A stretch of 64,000 nucleotides of DNA from Pithys albifrons albifrons (lineage: Eukaryota; Chordata; Aves; Passeriformes; Thamnophilidae): NCBI RefSeq assembly GCF_047495875.1, contig NC_092463.1, forward strand, positions 3,419,057 through 3,483,056, read 5' to 3'. The translations under genes and the position numbers were made by a program. Every line of letters begins with the position of its first letter. Positions within the stretch are counted from its first letter, which is position 1. The notes under the pieces are model-generated. The model worked only from the letters and a program-made list of their open reading frames with translations, was not told where the DNA came from and did no database searches. This document shows positions 40,051-49,900 of the stretch, in pieces.

Positions 40051-40382
40051 GATCACAGAAACACGGAGTGGTTTGGGTTGGAAGGGACATTAAATCTCAT
40101 CCAGTTCCACCCCCTGTCATGGGCAGGGACACCTCCCACTATCCCAGGTTGCTCCAAGCCCTGTCCAGCCTGGCCTGGGACACTTCCAGGGATGGGGCAG
40201 CCACAACTTCTCTGGGCACCTGTGCCAGGGCCTGCCCACCCTCCCAGCCAGCAATTCCTTTCCAATATCCCATCCAACCCTGCCCTCTGTCATGGGAAGC
40301 CATTCCCTGTGTCCTGGCCCTCCAGGCACTGGTCAAAAGTCCCTCTCCTTCTTTTTGTAAGTTCCCTTCAGGTACTGGAATT
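40051..40382 (-). repeat. A-type CR1 3' end
   Basis: Reversed tail GATCACAGAAACACGGAGTG through GTCAAAAGTCCCTCTCCTTC and GTTCCCTTCAGGTACTGG. Confidence 0.95.
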
Positions 40383-41455
40383 ACTGATCATTACCTGTAC
40401 TCTGGTAGGATTCAGGTAGTCAAGTCGTAATCAGGCCACATTGTGCTCAAAACTAAGTTACAAATATTTTTACGTTTTGTTTTTTGTTTTTTTTTCATCC
40501 AGCTGGCAATTTCAGCCTGAAATACAAAAGGAATAACACAGTAGGGAAAAAACTGCTTTTAAACAACTATTTCATTAAAACAGATTTTGTTTGATCACAT
40601 GTAGACTCCTGCAGAAAGAACAAGCCATAGAAACCAAACAAAAAGTATCATCACAGAGACTTTCTTTACCACTTTTGTGTATTTAACAAAGACAGAAAAA
40701 AATTATATATATATATATATTTATAAATAGGAGAACTGGGATAAAAGAAGGGCAAACAAGAAATAAAATATACACCATCTTGAATGAGATGAAGATGACA
40801 GTATAATTCTTGACTCCAGATAGCACCAGACCTTCTTCTTAGCTATAAAAGGCTTCACATTTCAATCCAAAATAAACAGGGATTTATTGAAGACTTCAAG
40901 TGAATGTATCCTGATACATCATCAGTCTCAATAACAGCAGGGTGCCAGAAATGTAGAAGTTCATCTCCACTAACAATTGCCAGTCATCACTATAAACTAG
41001 TCAATAAAAAACATTTTATTTACATCCAACACTGTTTTTCATCACCAGCTTTAGGGCCAAAACTCAGTTCTGGTTTTAATTCAACAAACAAGTAGGATTT
41101 ATAGGGCTAGACAGGCTTCCATCCCTCTGTCTGTCTTGCAACTCCAACTCCACAGTGCTCTCCTGGCAAAACAATCCATAAACCCAAGTCTGCAACTGCC
41201 TCCAATGTATTTGGGAAGAATATAAAGTTTTCTCGATTAGGAATAGGAGGGGAGTTGCTTGTTTTACCCTGAAATAAAATACCTCACAAACACTTTGGCT
41301 CAGCACAGTCACCACTCAAAGTGATTTCTGTCAGTGGTTTTTTGGCACAGTTTTAGAACAAACCCCAAACAAAACCTCAAGCATGGCTGAAGAACTAATG
41401 ATGTGGAAAATCTACGGAATCTCCCAAAATTGTGCTTGCAATTCTAACGTTTATA
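40383..41455. other. Unique DNA with a TA microsatellite
   Basis: A (TA)n run of about nine units lies at 40703-40721 and a poly-T stretch near 40479-40496. No gene recognised. Confidence 0.5.
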
Positions 41456-41645
41456 ATCATAGAATCAGAGAATCACAGAATGGATTGGGTTGGAAAAGAC
41501 CTCCGAGATCATCAAGTCCAACCCTTGGTCCAACTCCAGGCCCTTTACCAGATCATGGCACTCAGTGCCACGGCAAAGCTCAGTTGAAAACCTCCAGGGA
41601 TGGGGAATCTACCCCCTCTCTGGGCAGCCCATTCCAATGCCTGAT
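41456..41645 (-). repeat. B-type CR1 3' end, short copy
   Basis: Reversed tail ATCATAGAATCAGAGAATC to GGGCAGCCCATTCCAATGCC. It stops before the shared GGGGGCACGATGG block. Confidence 0.95.
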
Positions 41646-42525
41646 TATAATGATTTCTCCAAACATTGCACAATTTTGTCTCTCACAACAGGAATTTTCC
41701 ATTCATATCCTCACTGTGAGGTGCAATGTAAAGCTTATAATGCAGTGGATCCATTTCCTACAAACAGGCAACTGGAAGAGAAGGGGAGAAGAAAAGAGAA
41801 GGTGCCTGAAAATTATGAAACTGTTCTATCTATTACTTTTTCCCATCCACAAACAACAACCTGGAAAAAACAAATGATTCCCTGTGGGATCTTCAGATGG
41901 TATCACTGGTGAAGTGCTCTCAAAGACACATGGAACACCACATGAATTAATTAGCTCTATTAAAACTTCCAGAAAGAGATATGAACTGAAAGCTTACTAA
42001 CAAGTTTTTGGTATTGCAGATGGTTGTTTGGAGTCATCAGTTACCAATGTTCTTAACATTATTTTGATGGTTTGGACATTTCTGACCGGATTTTGTCTCC
42101 TTGCAAAAAAAGAACATGGCTTGTTTGTTCAAGGTTTATCTTTAGCTAAGATATACCATCAAGTTCCTTCACTCCTTGTTTCAAACTAGTCCCCAGCTGT
42201 CTCTGCCACACAGACACTATTTCATCCCAAGCTTTTACCTGAAGGAAATTAATTATTTATTTTGCCTGTGAAACCTGAGTGCAGAAGGGCAGAGAGAAGA
42301 TGCTCCTGCTGTCCCCGGGGAAAGGGCCCTTCTTTGGGCACCAATAGCTTTATATCCTCCTTATGTTACAGCACCCAAAACTGCACAGAGGACTCAAGGT
42401 GAGGCTGCACCAGAGCAGAGAACCAGTCCTTGCAAACCCACCAGACTTGCTGGGATTGTCACACATCATCTTCTCACACTACATATTTTGCTTACAAATT
42501 TTGTTGCCAGAACACAAACCCATTG
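41646..42525. other. Unique intergenic DNA
   Basis: No gene recognised. ACAGCACCCAAAACTGCACA with GACTCAAGGTGAGGCTGCAC at about 42368-42412 is a CR1 internal fragment read in reverse (the 'GGCCCAAAACTGAACACA... AGGTGCGGCC' region). Confidence 0.5.
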
Positions 42526-43146
42526 CATAGAATCATAGAATGGATTGGGTTGGAAAAGACCTCTGAGATCATCAAGTCCAACCCTTGGTCCAACTCCAGT
42601 CCCTTTACCAGATCATGGCACTCAGTGCCACGGCCAATCTCACCTTAAAAACCTCCAGGGATGGGGAAACCACCCCCTCTCTGGGCAGCCCATTCCAATG
42701 CCTGAGCACTCTCTCTGCAAAGAATTCCTTTCTGCTCTCCAACTTCAATTTCCCCTGGCAGAGCTTGAGCCCATCGTGCCCCCTTGTCCTATTGCTGAGT
42801 GCCTGGGAGAAGAGACCAACCCCCACCTGGCCAGAACTTCCCTTCAGGCAGTTCCAGACAGTGCTGAGGTCACCTCTGAGCCTCCTCTTCTCCAGGCTAA
42901 ACACCCCCAGCTCCCTCAGCCTCTCCCCACAGCACTTGTGCTCCAGTCCCTTCTCCAGCCTCGTTGCTCTTCTCTGGCCCTGCTCCAGCCCCTCAATCTC
43001 TTTCCTCAACTGAGGGGCCCAGAACTGAACACAACACTCAAGGTGTGGCCTCCCCAAGGCAGAGTCCAGGGGAAGGGTCACTGCCCTGGGCCTGCTGGCC
43101 ACACTAGTTTGGATCCAGGACAGGATCCCATTGGCCTTCTTGGCCA
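42526..43146 (-). repeat. B-type CR1, 620 bases
   Basis: Reversed tail CATAGAATCATAGAATGGAT through CAAGGTGTGGCCTCCCCAAG to GATCCCATTGGCCTTCTTGG. Opposed frames of 191-205 codons over it are CR1-derived. Confidence 0.97.
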
Positions 43147-44971
43147 TGCTCATGTATTTTAAACCTGGGACACAGAGCACCTTGGAAAGTCCTGCTGTTT
43201 AATCCCCCCTCACTGTAGATAAATTTAATATTTCTGGGAGGGTATTTATTGCTGCATTAGAGGCATCAGTGTTGTATGTCATGTAACATAAGTGTTACTA
43301 TCTCTTAAAAGACAGGCAATAAAAACCTTGCCCAAAACATAACCCCAAACAGCTACACAGAGGCACAAACTTACCACTAAAATTCTTATTGTTGTCCACA
43401 CTTGTGATAAAAATTTATTTTCTTAAATGAATTAAAGACTTCCCATATTCCACCTTTTGTCCATCCTCTCTTCTCTTTCTGCTACACACCTCTAAGAAGG
43501 CTCTGGCTCCATCTTTTTTGGACCCTCCCATAGTCATCCATAAACAGCAGTTTGTGGCTCAACCAATTATCTAAAAGCCCCAAATAAAATTCAGATTAAA
43601 TCACCAATTCAATGTCACCAATTAAATATTCCAAACTACACATTTCAGACCTTATCTGTGACTGGTTTCCCTCACTTTGCACAGGAATCCAACTTACAAA
43701 CTGACAAAAACTTCCAGAAACTAAAGCCTTGCTGTTGGTGCTTTCCTTTTATTTGCCAAAGGATGGGTTTTGGTAGGAAACTAATCCCTGCTAGTCCTTT
43801 CTATAAAACACACCACAAATCCCAATTTGATGTGCTGAGTAACAGCTCAATTTAAGAAATAAGGAGACAACCCTAACAGGCAATCAGCTAATAAACCTAA
43901 TATTTGTCACTTAATGATGCAAGAAATCAAGGGTAAGAAGGAAACTCACAGGCTTTCATCAAGCTTGGATTTATTGGGTTTTTTGCACTTTTTTCCTTAT
44001 TTTTACTTTGGATTTCACACTTACAGACTATCCCTATTTACCTCTGTCACAGACATTATAGATTCTGTGGAGCATCATTCTGATTCCTACCACATGAAAG
44101 CACCCAAACTCCAGAGAATTCTTTTGATCTTTCCAAAGAATAACCAGCAGCATTACCATTGTTTCTATTATTTAATTTATTTATCAATCTGATGTTGCTG
44201 CTTCCATAAAGGTATAACCCTCAGAGTCCAAGCCTGCAATAGGCAAAATCCTGACTAGCCAAAATCAACCACAAGTGGAAAAAATACAGCAAATTTCACG
44301 TATTTATCAAAGCATATAAGTGTTGAAAACAATCTCTAAAGGGACCAGAGCTAATAATAAAAACAAACAACATACCTGTTCCTTCATGGAGTGGCTGTAG
44401 GAGTTATTAATATTATGTTTACAGCTACAGTGACTCACGTTGCCTCAATTCTTAGGATGTATTTCTTCCCATTGCTCATTTTGGGCTGCAACATCTGGAT
44501 CTTTTTAATTCTCCATTACACTCAATAATGCAATTTTTGTACCTCTGCTATCATATTCTGTGTTTTAATAAACTGGTCTTCTCCTTGATCCTCTCGTCAT
44601 GTGCTCCTTCATTCCCTGAACCCATCCCAAATCCCCCCATCCCAAGCAATTTGTTCTGACAATCCTCCTCAGGCTCCATTAAAACCTCCAGCTGTGGAAG
44701 GGAAGTTACTGAAGCAAAACTAAAATCCAAAGTCTCCACACCTGGAGATCTCGCACTGGCCCTGCCACAAACTCAAACCACTTGTGCCCAGACATTCCCT
44801 TGACTTAAAACAACACCTTTGGCAGTTTCCATCACACTATCAGCTAAATCAATGCCAAAAATCAGTTTGTGCCTGGCTCCTTCAGTTCTATGTGTGCCTC
44901 AACATAGGCTGTAGAAATGCCTTATTGTAATTTTAAAAAACAAAATCCCATGTTATCACTCTATGCATAAT
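43147..44971. other. Unique A/T-rich intergenic DNA
   Basis: No gene or transposon recognised. Confidence 0.45.
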
Positions 44972-45958
44972 GTGTCCCTAGGGGTGTTCCCCAGGGGTCT
45001 GTGTTGGGTCCAGTCCTGTTTAACATCTTTATTGATGATTTGGATGAGGGGATTGAGTCCATCAGCAGCAAATTTGCTGATGACACCAAGCTGGGAGGGA
45101 GTGTCGACCTGCTGGAAGGCAGGAGGGGCTGCAGAGGGATCTGGAGAGACTTGAGAGATGGGCTGATTGCAATGGGATGAAGTTCAACAAGGCCAAGTGC
45201 AGGTCCTGCCCTTTGGCCACCCCAACCCCTGCAGTGCTCCAGGCTGGGCACAGAGTGGCTGGAGAGCAGCCAGGCAGAGGGACCTGGGGGGACTGAGGGA
45301 CAGGAAGCTCAACAGGAGCCAACAGTGTGCCCAGGTGGCCAAGAAGGCCAAGGGGATCCTGGCCTGGATCCAAACTAGCGTGGCCAGCAGGCCCAGGGCA
45401 GTGACCCTTCCCCTGGACTCTGCCTTGGGGAGGCCACACCTTGAGTGTTGTGTTCAGTTCTGGGCCCCTCAGTTGAGGAAAGAGATTGAGGGGCTGGAGC
45501 GGGGCCAGAGAAGAGCAACAAGGCTGGAGAAGGGACTGGAGCACAAGTGCTGTAGGGAGAGGCTGAGGGAGCTGGGGGTGTTTAGCCTGGAGAAGAGGAG
45601 GCTCAGAGGTGACCTCAGCACTGTCTAGAACTGCCTGAAGGGAAGTTCTGGCCAGGTGGGGGTTGGTCTCTTCTCCCAGGCACTCAGCAATAGGACAAGG
45701 GGGCACGATGGGCTCAAGCTCTGCCAGGGGAAATTGAAGTTGGAGAGCAGAAAAAAATTCTTTGCAGAGAGAGTGCTCAGGCATTGGAATGGGCTGCCCA
45801 GAGAGGGGGTGGATTCCCCATCCCTGGAGGTTTTTCAACTGAGCTTGGCCGTGGCACTGAGTGCCATGATCTGGTAAAGGGACTGGAGTTGGCCCAAGGG
45901 TTGGACTTGATGATCTCAGAGGTCTTTTCCAACCCAATCCATTCTATGATTCTATGAT
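44972..45958 (+). repeat. B-type CR1, longest copy, with reverse transcriptase C-terminal part
   Basis: The element starts inside ORF2 with [20 protein letters not shown] (44980 on), followed by [13 protein letters not shown], which contains the reverse transcriptase catalytic DD motif. A two-base loss near 45125 breaks the frame. The copy runs on through the ORF2 end and the 3' UTR to a tail of ATTCTATG units. It is dead: 5' truncated, frameshifted, and lacking ORF1 and the endonuclease domain. Confidence 0.97.
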
Positions 45959-46376
45959 TTCTTCCTATTAATTAACAGCCAGAATTACTGACAGAACAAT
46001 GAGAAATGCTGCAAAAAGAGATGCATTTGAACGCTCCAAGCACAAGAAACAGCCCAGCTCTTTAAAAACAAGGCAGAAAAACAACCTTTTCCCCCCCTAG
46101 AACCGTCTTTCATGTTAGATAAATCCAGTTAAAAACTCTATGCAATAGCCCTTAAACCTATTTGCACTGAACAATAGAAAACAGGGCCATGAGAACGTTT
46201 GGCATTGAGTTCATGGTTTAAGAGAGCAGAAATTGCTTATTTTCTGCTGTTAAGAGATCCTGTGCTCTCTGCACATGGAATTACCACCCAAAACTCTGCA
46301 GGGCACCTGCTCAAGCACATCCTTGCTCTTCCATGTGCTGGAGTGGAAGGCTCACATCCCTCCCTGTGATTTATTA
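45959..46376. other. Unique DNA upstream of the CDKN3 promoter
   Basis: Nothing recognised. Confidence 0.45.
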
Positions 46377-46560
46377 CAGAATCATAAAATGGTTTGTGTT
46401 GGAAGGGACATTAAAGATCATCTCATCCCACCCCCTGCCATGGACAGGGACACCTTCCACTATCCCAGGTTGCTCCAAGCCTTGTCCAATCTGGCCTTGG
46501 ACACTTCCAGAGATGGGGCAGCGACAGCTTCTCTGGGCACCCTGTGCCAGGGCCACGTGG
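46377..46560 (-). repeat. A-type CR1 3' end next to the CDKN3 promoter
   Basis: Reversed tail CAGAATCATAAAATGGTTTG through GCTTCTCTGGGCACCCTGTG. It ends about 50 bases before the CpG island and so bounds the promoter. Confidence 0.93.
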
Positions 46561-46609
46561 CTATCAGGAATAGGACAGCAGCGGACAGGCTTCCAAAATG
46601 GATTTAAAA

Positions 46610-46888
46610 TGGAATTAGCGCGGACGGACCCGCGCGCGCCCTCAGCGCCCTCACAGAGCCCCCCCCCAACCTGGGGCGCGAGACTGCCATTCCCGCCAAG
46701 CGGCCTCAGCCAATCAGCGCAGCCTGTTTTCCTCCCAAAGCCCCGCCCCTACCCCTCTCGCCAATCAGCGCGCTCCTCTCATGAGGCCGCGGGGAAGGCC
46801 GGCTCGGTTTGACGCGCGCGCTGTGAGCCACGGTCTCCTATTGGGCGAGGGCAGAGTGGGCGGGGCAAGTTCGAACGGTGGCGGCGCC
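46610..46888 (+). promoter_or_regulatory. CDKN3 promoter: CpG island with CCAAT boxes and a CHR-like element
   Basis: CG-dense DNA begins near 46610 and continues through exon 2. CCAATCAGCG occurs twice (CCAAT at 46710-46714 and 46761-46765) and a reverse CCAAT (ATTGG) at 46840-46844. A TTTGACGCGC element starts near 46808. GC boxes lie near 46741 and 46857. TTCGAA, a known CHR variant, sits at 46870-46875, 14 bases before the ATG. NF-Y sites plus a CHR are the usual promoter layout of G2/M genes controlled by DREAM and B-MYB-MuvB, and CDKN3 is such a gene in mammals. No TATA box is seen. Confidence 0.7.
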
Positions 46889-46900
46889 ATGGTGAACCCG
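46889..46900 (+). CDS. CDKN3: CDKN3 coding exon 1
   Basis: This exon contributes only Met-Val-Asn-Pro. ATG sits in GGCGCCATGG, a strong initiation context, and a GTGAGG donor follows directly at 46901. The frame is phase 0 into exon 2. The exon is tiny, so a distant alternative first exon cannot be excluded. Confidence 0.85.
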
Positions 46901-49900
46901 GTGAGGGACCGGGACAGGGGTCGGGACAGGGAACGGGAGAGGGGTCGGGACCGGAAGAGGGGTTGGGACCGGGACCGGGACCGGGACACGGAGAGGGGCT
47001 CGGGACCGGGACAGGGACCGGGAGAGGGATTCGGGGCCGGGAGAGGGGTCGGGACCGGGAGAGGGGTCGGGACCGGGATCGGGAACAGGAGAGGGGTCGG
47101 GAGATCGGGATCGGGATGGGGAGATCGGCGTCGAGATGGAGGCCGGGATCGGGAGAGGGGTCGGGACCGGGATCGGGATGGGGGCCGGGATCGGGGTCGA
47201 GACCGGCATCGGGAGATCGGGATAGGAATCGGGAAAGGGGTCGGGGCCGAGGCACAGCCGGGGGTCCCGTCCCCCGATGAGCCTCTCGCTGTCCCCGCAG
47301 CCCGGCGCGGCCTCCGCCGACGGCTTCAGCTCCTCGGACGACGAGGGCCCCGAGGAGGACCCGACCCCGCTCCACATCTCCTGGTGAGGCCACGCCCGCG
47401 GGGGTCCCTTCCCTCGGGAGCTACGCGGGATTAAATCCCTCTCCTGCCAAATACGAGGGGTTTTTGTTTTCCCTGAAGGGTCGCTTATTCCGCCAGGGCC
47501 GGGGGTGCCCCTGGAAAGGGACCGAAGCGGTGCTGGGGGAGCTGCCGGGGGTGGGTGGGGTTGGAAGGGGCCTCTGAGACCACCCGGTCCATCCCCCGGT
47601 GCTGTTCCCAGGGCAGGATGCACAGGATCACAGCCAGGTGGGTTTGGATGTCCTCAGGGAAGGACACTCCAAGCCTCTCTGGGCAGTTCCAGGGCTCTGT
47701 TCTTCCCTGTGAGACCCTGGCACAGGTTTTCCAGAGAAGCTGTGGCTGCCCCATCCCTGGAAGTGTCCAAGGCCAGGTTGAATAGAGCTTGGAGCAACCT
47801 GGGACAGTGGGATGTGTCCCTGCCCATGGCAGGGGGCGGAATGAGATGAGTTTTAATGTCCCTTTGCCATGAAATGGGCATTTTAAATCACCAGCAAAGG
47901 TATCAGCAAAACAAGGTTTAATATAAAGGGACTGGCACAACATAGTTAATGGCAAGGTTCACTCTATTACTCTTTAAACAGTTAAAATAGACCGAGAAAA
48001 AGCACACAAAAACCTGAAATCAGTATCATCCAGACCAAAATAAATGCAGGACCACGTATGTGGAGGCTGTGGTTGGGTCTGGGGTGAGGTGGGGTGAGTG
48101 AGACCAAAGGACAGAAGGGACAAAAAGGAATACAGCCCAAGCACTCAACTTGTCAACACTCAACTCATAACTTACACCTTAACACTTAATAGCATCAGCT
48201 TAACACTTCTGACTTAACAGCACTTATAACTTAACTCTTAACACTGAACTTATTAACTTAACAATTTAACTTGGTTATATGTATGATTTACTGTACTATA
48301 ACAGTAACTTACTTATAAATCTAAAGGACTTAATTTAAGAAAGCAGCATCCCTAGCACATTTGATATGCAAACAGACATAAAGAGTCTGTACAAGGGATG
48401 TCTCTGGTCAGAGCTGCTGTGGCCCAGGAGAGCTCAACAGGTCTTGTTTTGGGCCACTGTTTATAGAGTGGAGTTTAGTCATGATAATCTTTCACCTCAG
48501 CCATGCTTTGTGTTCTTACACTCTAAAAACATGAGACAAAAAAGTGTTATTCAGGCAAAATGTTTATGAGGATGTTCATTAGAAAAACAACCCAGGAGAC
48601 AACACAAGAATGTCTGGGAACAGACAGGACTTCTGATAAGCTCGGGGGAGCTCAGCCTGGGTGTTGTCAAGGCCAAGGCCTAGTGAGTGTTACTCAGATC
48701 CTACTGCAGGGGGAGGATGTGCCACCACATCCTTCAAACCCGAATCACTCCAGGATTCTGTGATTTTTTTCACCCTCAAAGCAGTTTTTCCTCATATTCT
48801 GATGGATCTTCCTGTGGTTCAGTTTGTCCCCATTGCCCCCTGTCCTGTCTCTGGGCAGCACTGAAAGGGTCTGGTCCTATCCTCTTGACACTTGCCCTTA
48901 AGATCCTTATAATTTAAATAACCAAAATATCCCCTTCTGATTTATATTTATTATTTTCTGATAGGTTGCCTTTGTCTCCTCTCTACTCTTCTGAGTTCCT
49001 GGGTTTATGTTCCCTTCCAGGTAAGAAGCACTCCCTGATGTTTGCATGTTTGAAAGCTGAAAAGGGGTAACACCTTGAACCCCAAAATTCCCTGTTGTGG
49101 ATTACTTGTTTCATAATCTACCACTGGAATAATTGTTTTGGAAACACCAAAGCAGATCTATAGAATGAGATCATATTTTTAATATATAAAAGTAAACATT
49201 TGAGCTTTCACTGTGTCTTTAACTATCCAAACTGCAGCCCTGGTGAATCTCCTGTGATCACCAGACCAGTCAGCTCTTAAGTGATCTTTATCCAGCCCTT
49301 TTATTTGTTGGATTTTTTTATTTGTATTTTTCTATGATGTACCCTGATTTAAAATTTCCAAAACTTTTGATCTGGAAAACACAAAGCAGCTTAAAACCTT
49401 GGGCAGATTTCTTTTTCAATCCTATTACAGTATTAAGCAGATAATGGTGTTTAAACTGTCTGCTGTGCCAGGGATCTACCTGCAAATATAAGAACTGTGT
49501 TTTATGTGGGTTGTGGCTTTGTTGCTTGCTGTGGTTTTGGGGGTTTTGCTGTGCTCTGTCCTTCAGCTCCAGCAGCCCTTCCATAAGTGTCCCTTGCCTG
49601 GAGAGTTAATTGTTGTCCATCCTTTGTTTCAGGCTGCAGGTTTAAGGATGTCAGGAGGAATCTTCAGAAGGATGTAGGTGAGTCTCCTGGGCAAGCACAA
49701 CGTGCAGCTGCAGCAAGTGGCACAGACACAGATCACTCAGGGGCTTTCCTTCACCTAAACATGAGGCATCTTTAAAGCAGCCAGCAGCAAGATGAATTGC
49801 AAACCTGTAACATTCCTTCCCAGAAAAAAGTGAGGTTGGGATAGAAAGGTGGGATGATATAAAGATTTGTGCCAAATATTCCTCTGTAAGTACTGGAAGG

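Noticed and set aside
45062..45937. 291-codon - strand frame with the recurring MGWKRP...[12 protein letters not shown] start
   Set aside because: The same frame recurs wherever a B-type CR1 occurs; it is the antisense of a CR1 3' end, not a gene family.
46781..47623. Long overlapping frames (204-261 codons) on both strands around CDKN3 exons 1 and 2
   Set aside because: They are Arg/Gly/Asp or Pro/Ser/Arg repeats produced by the CGGGAC array; the real coding sequence here is the short CDKN3 exons.
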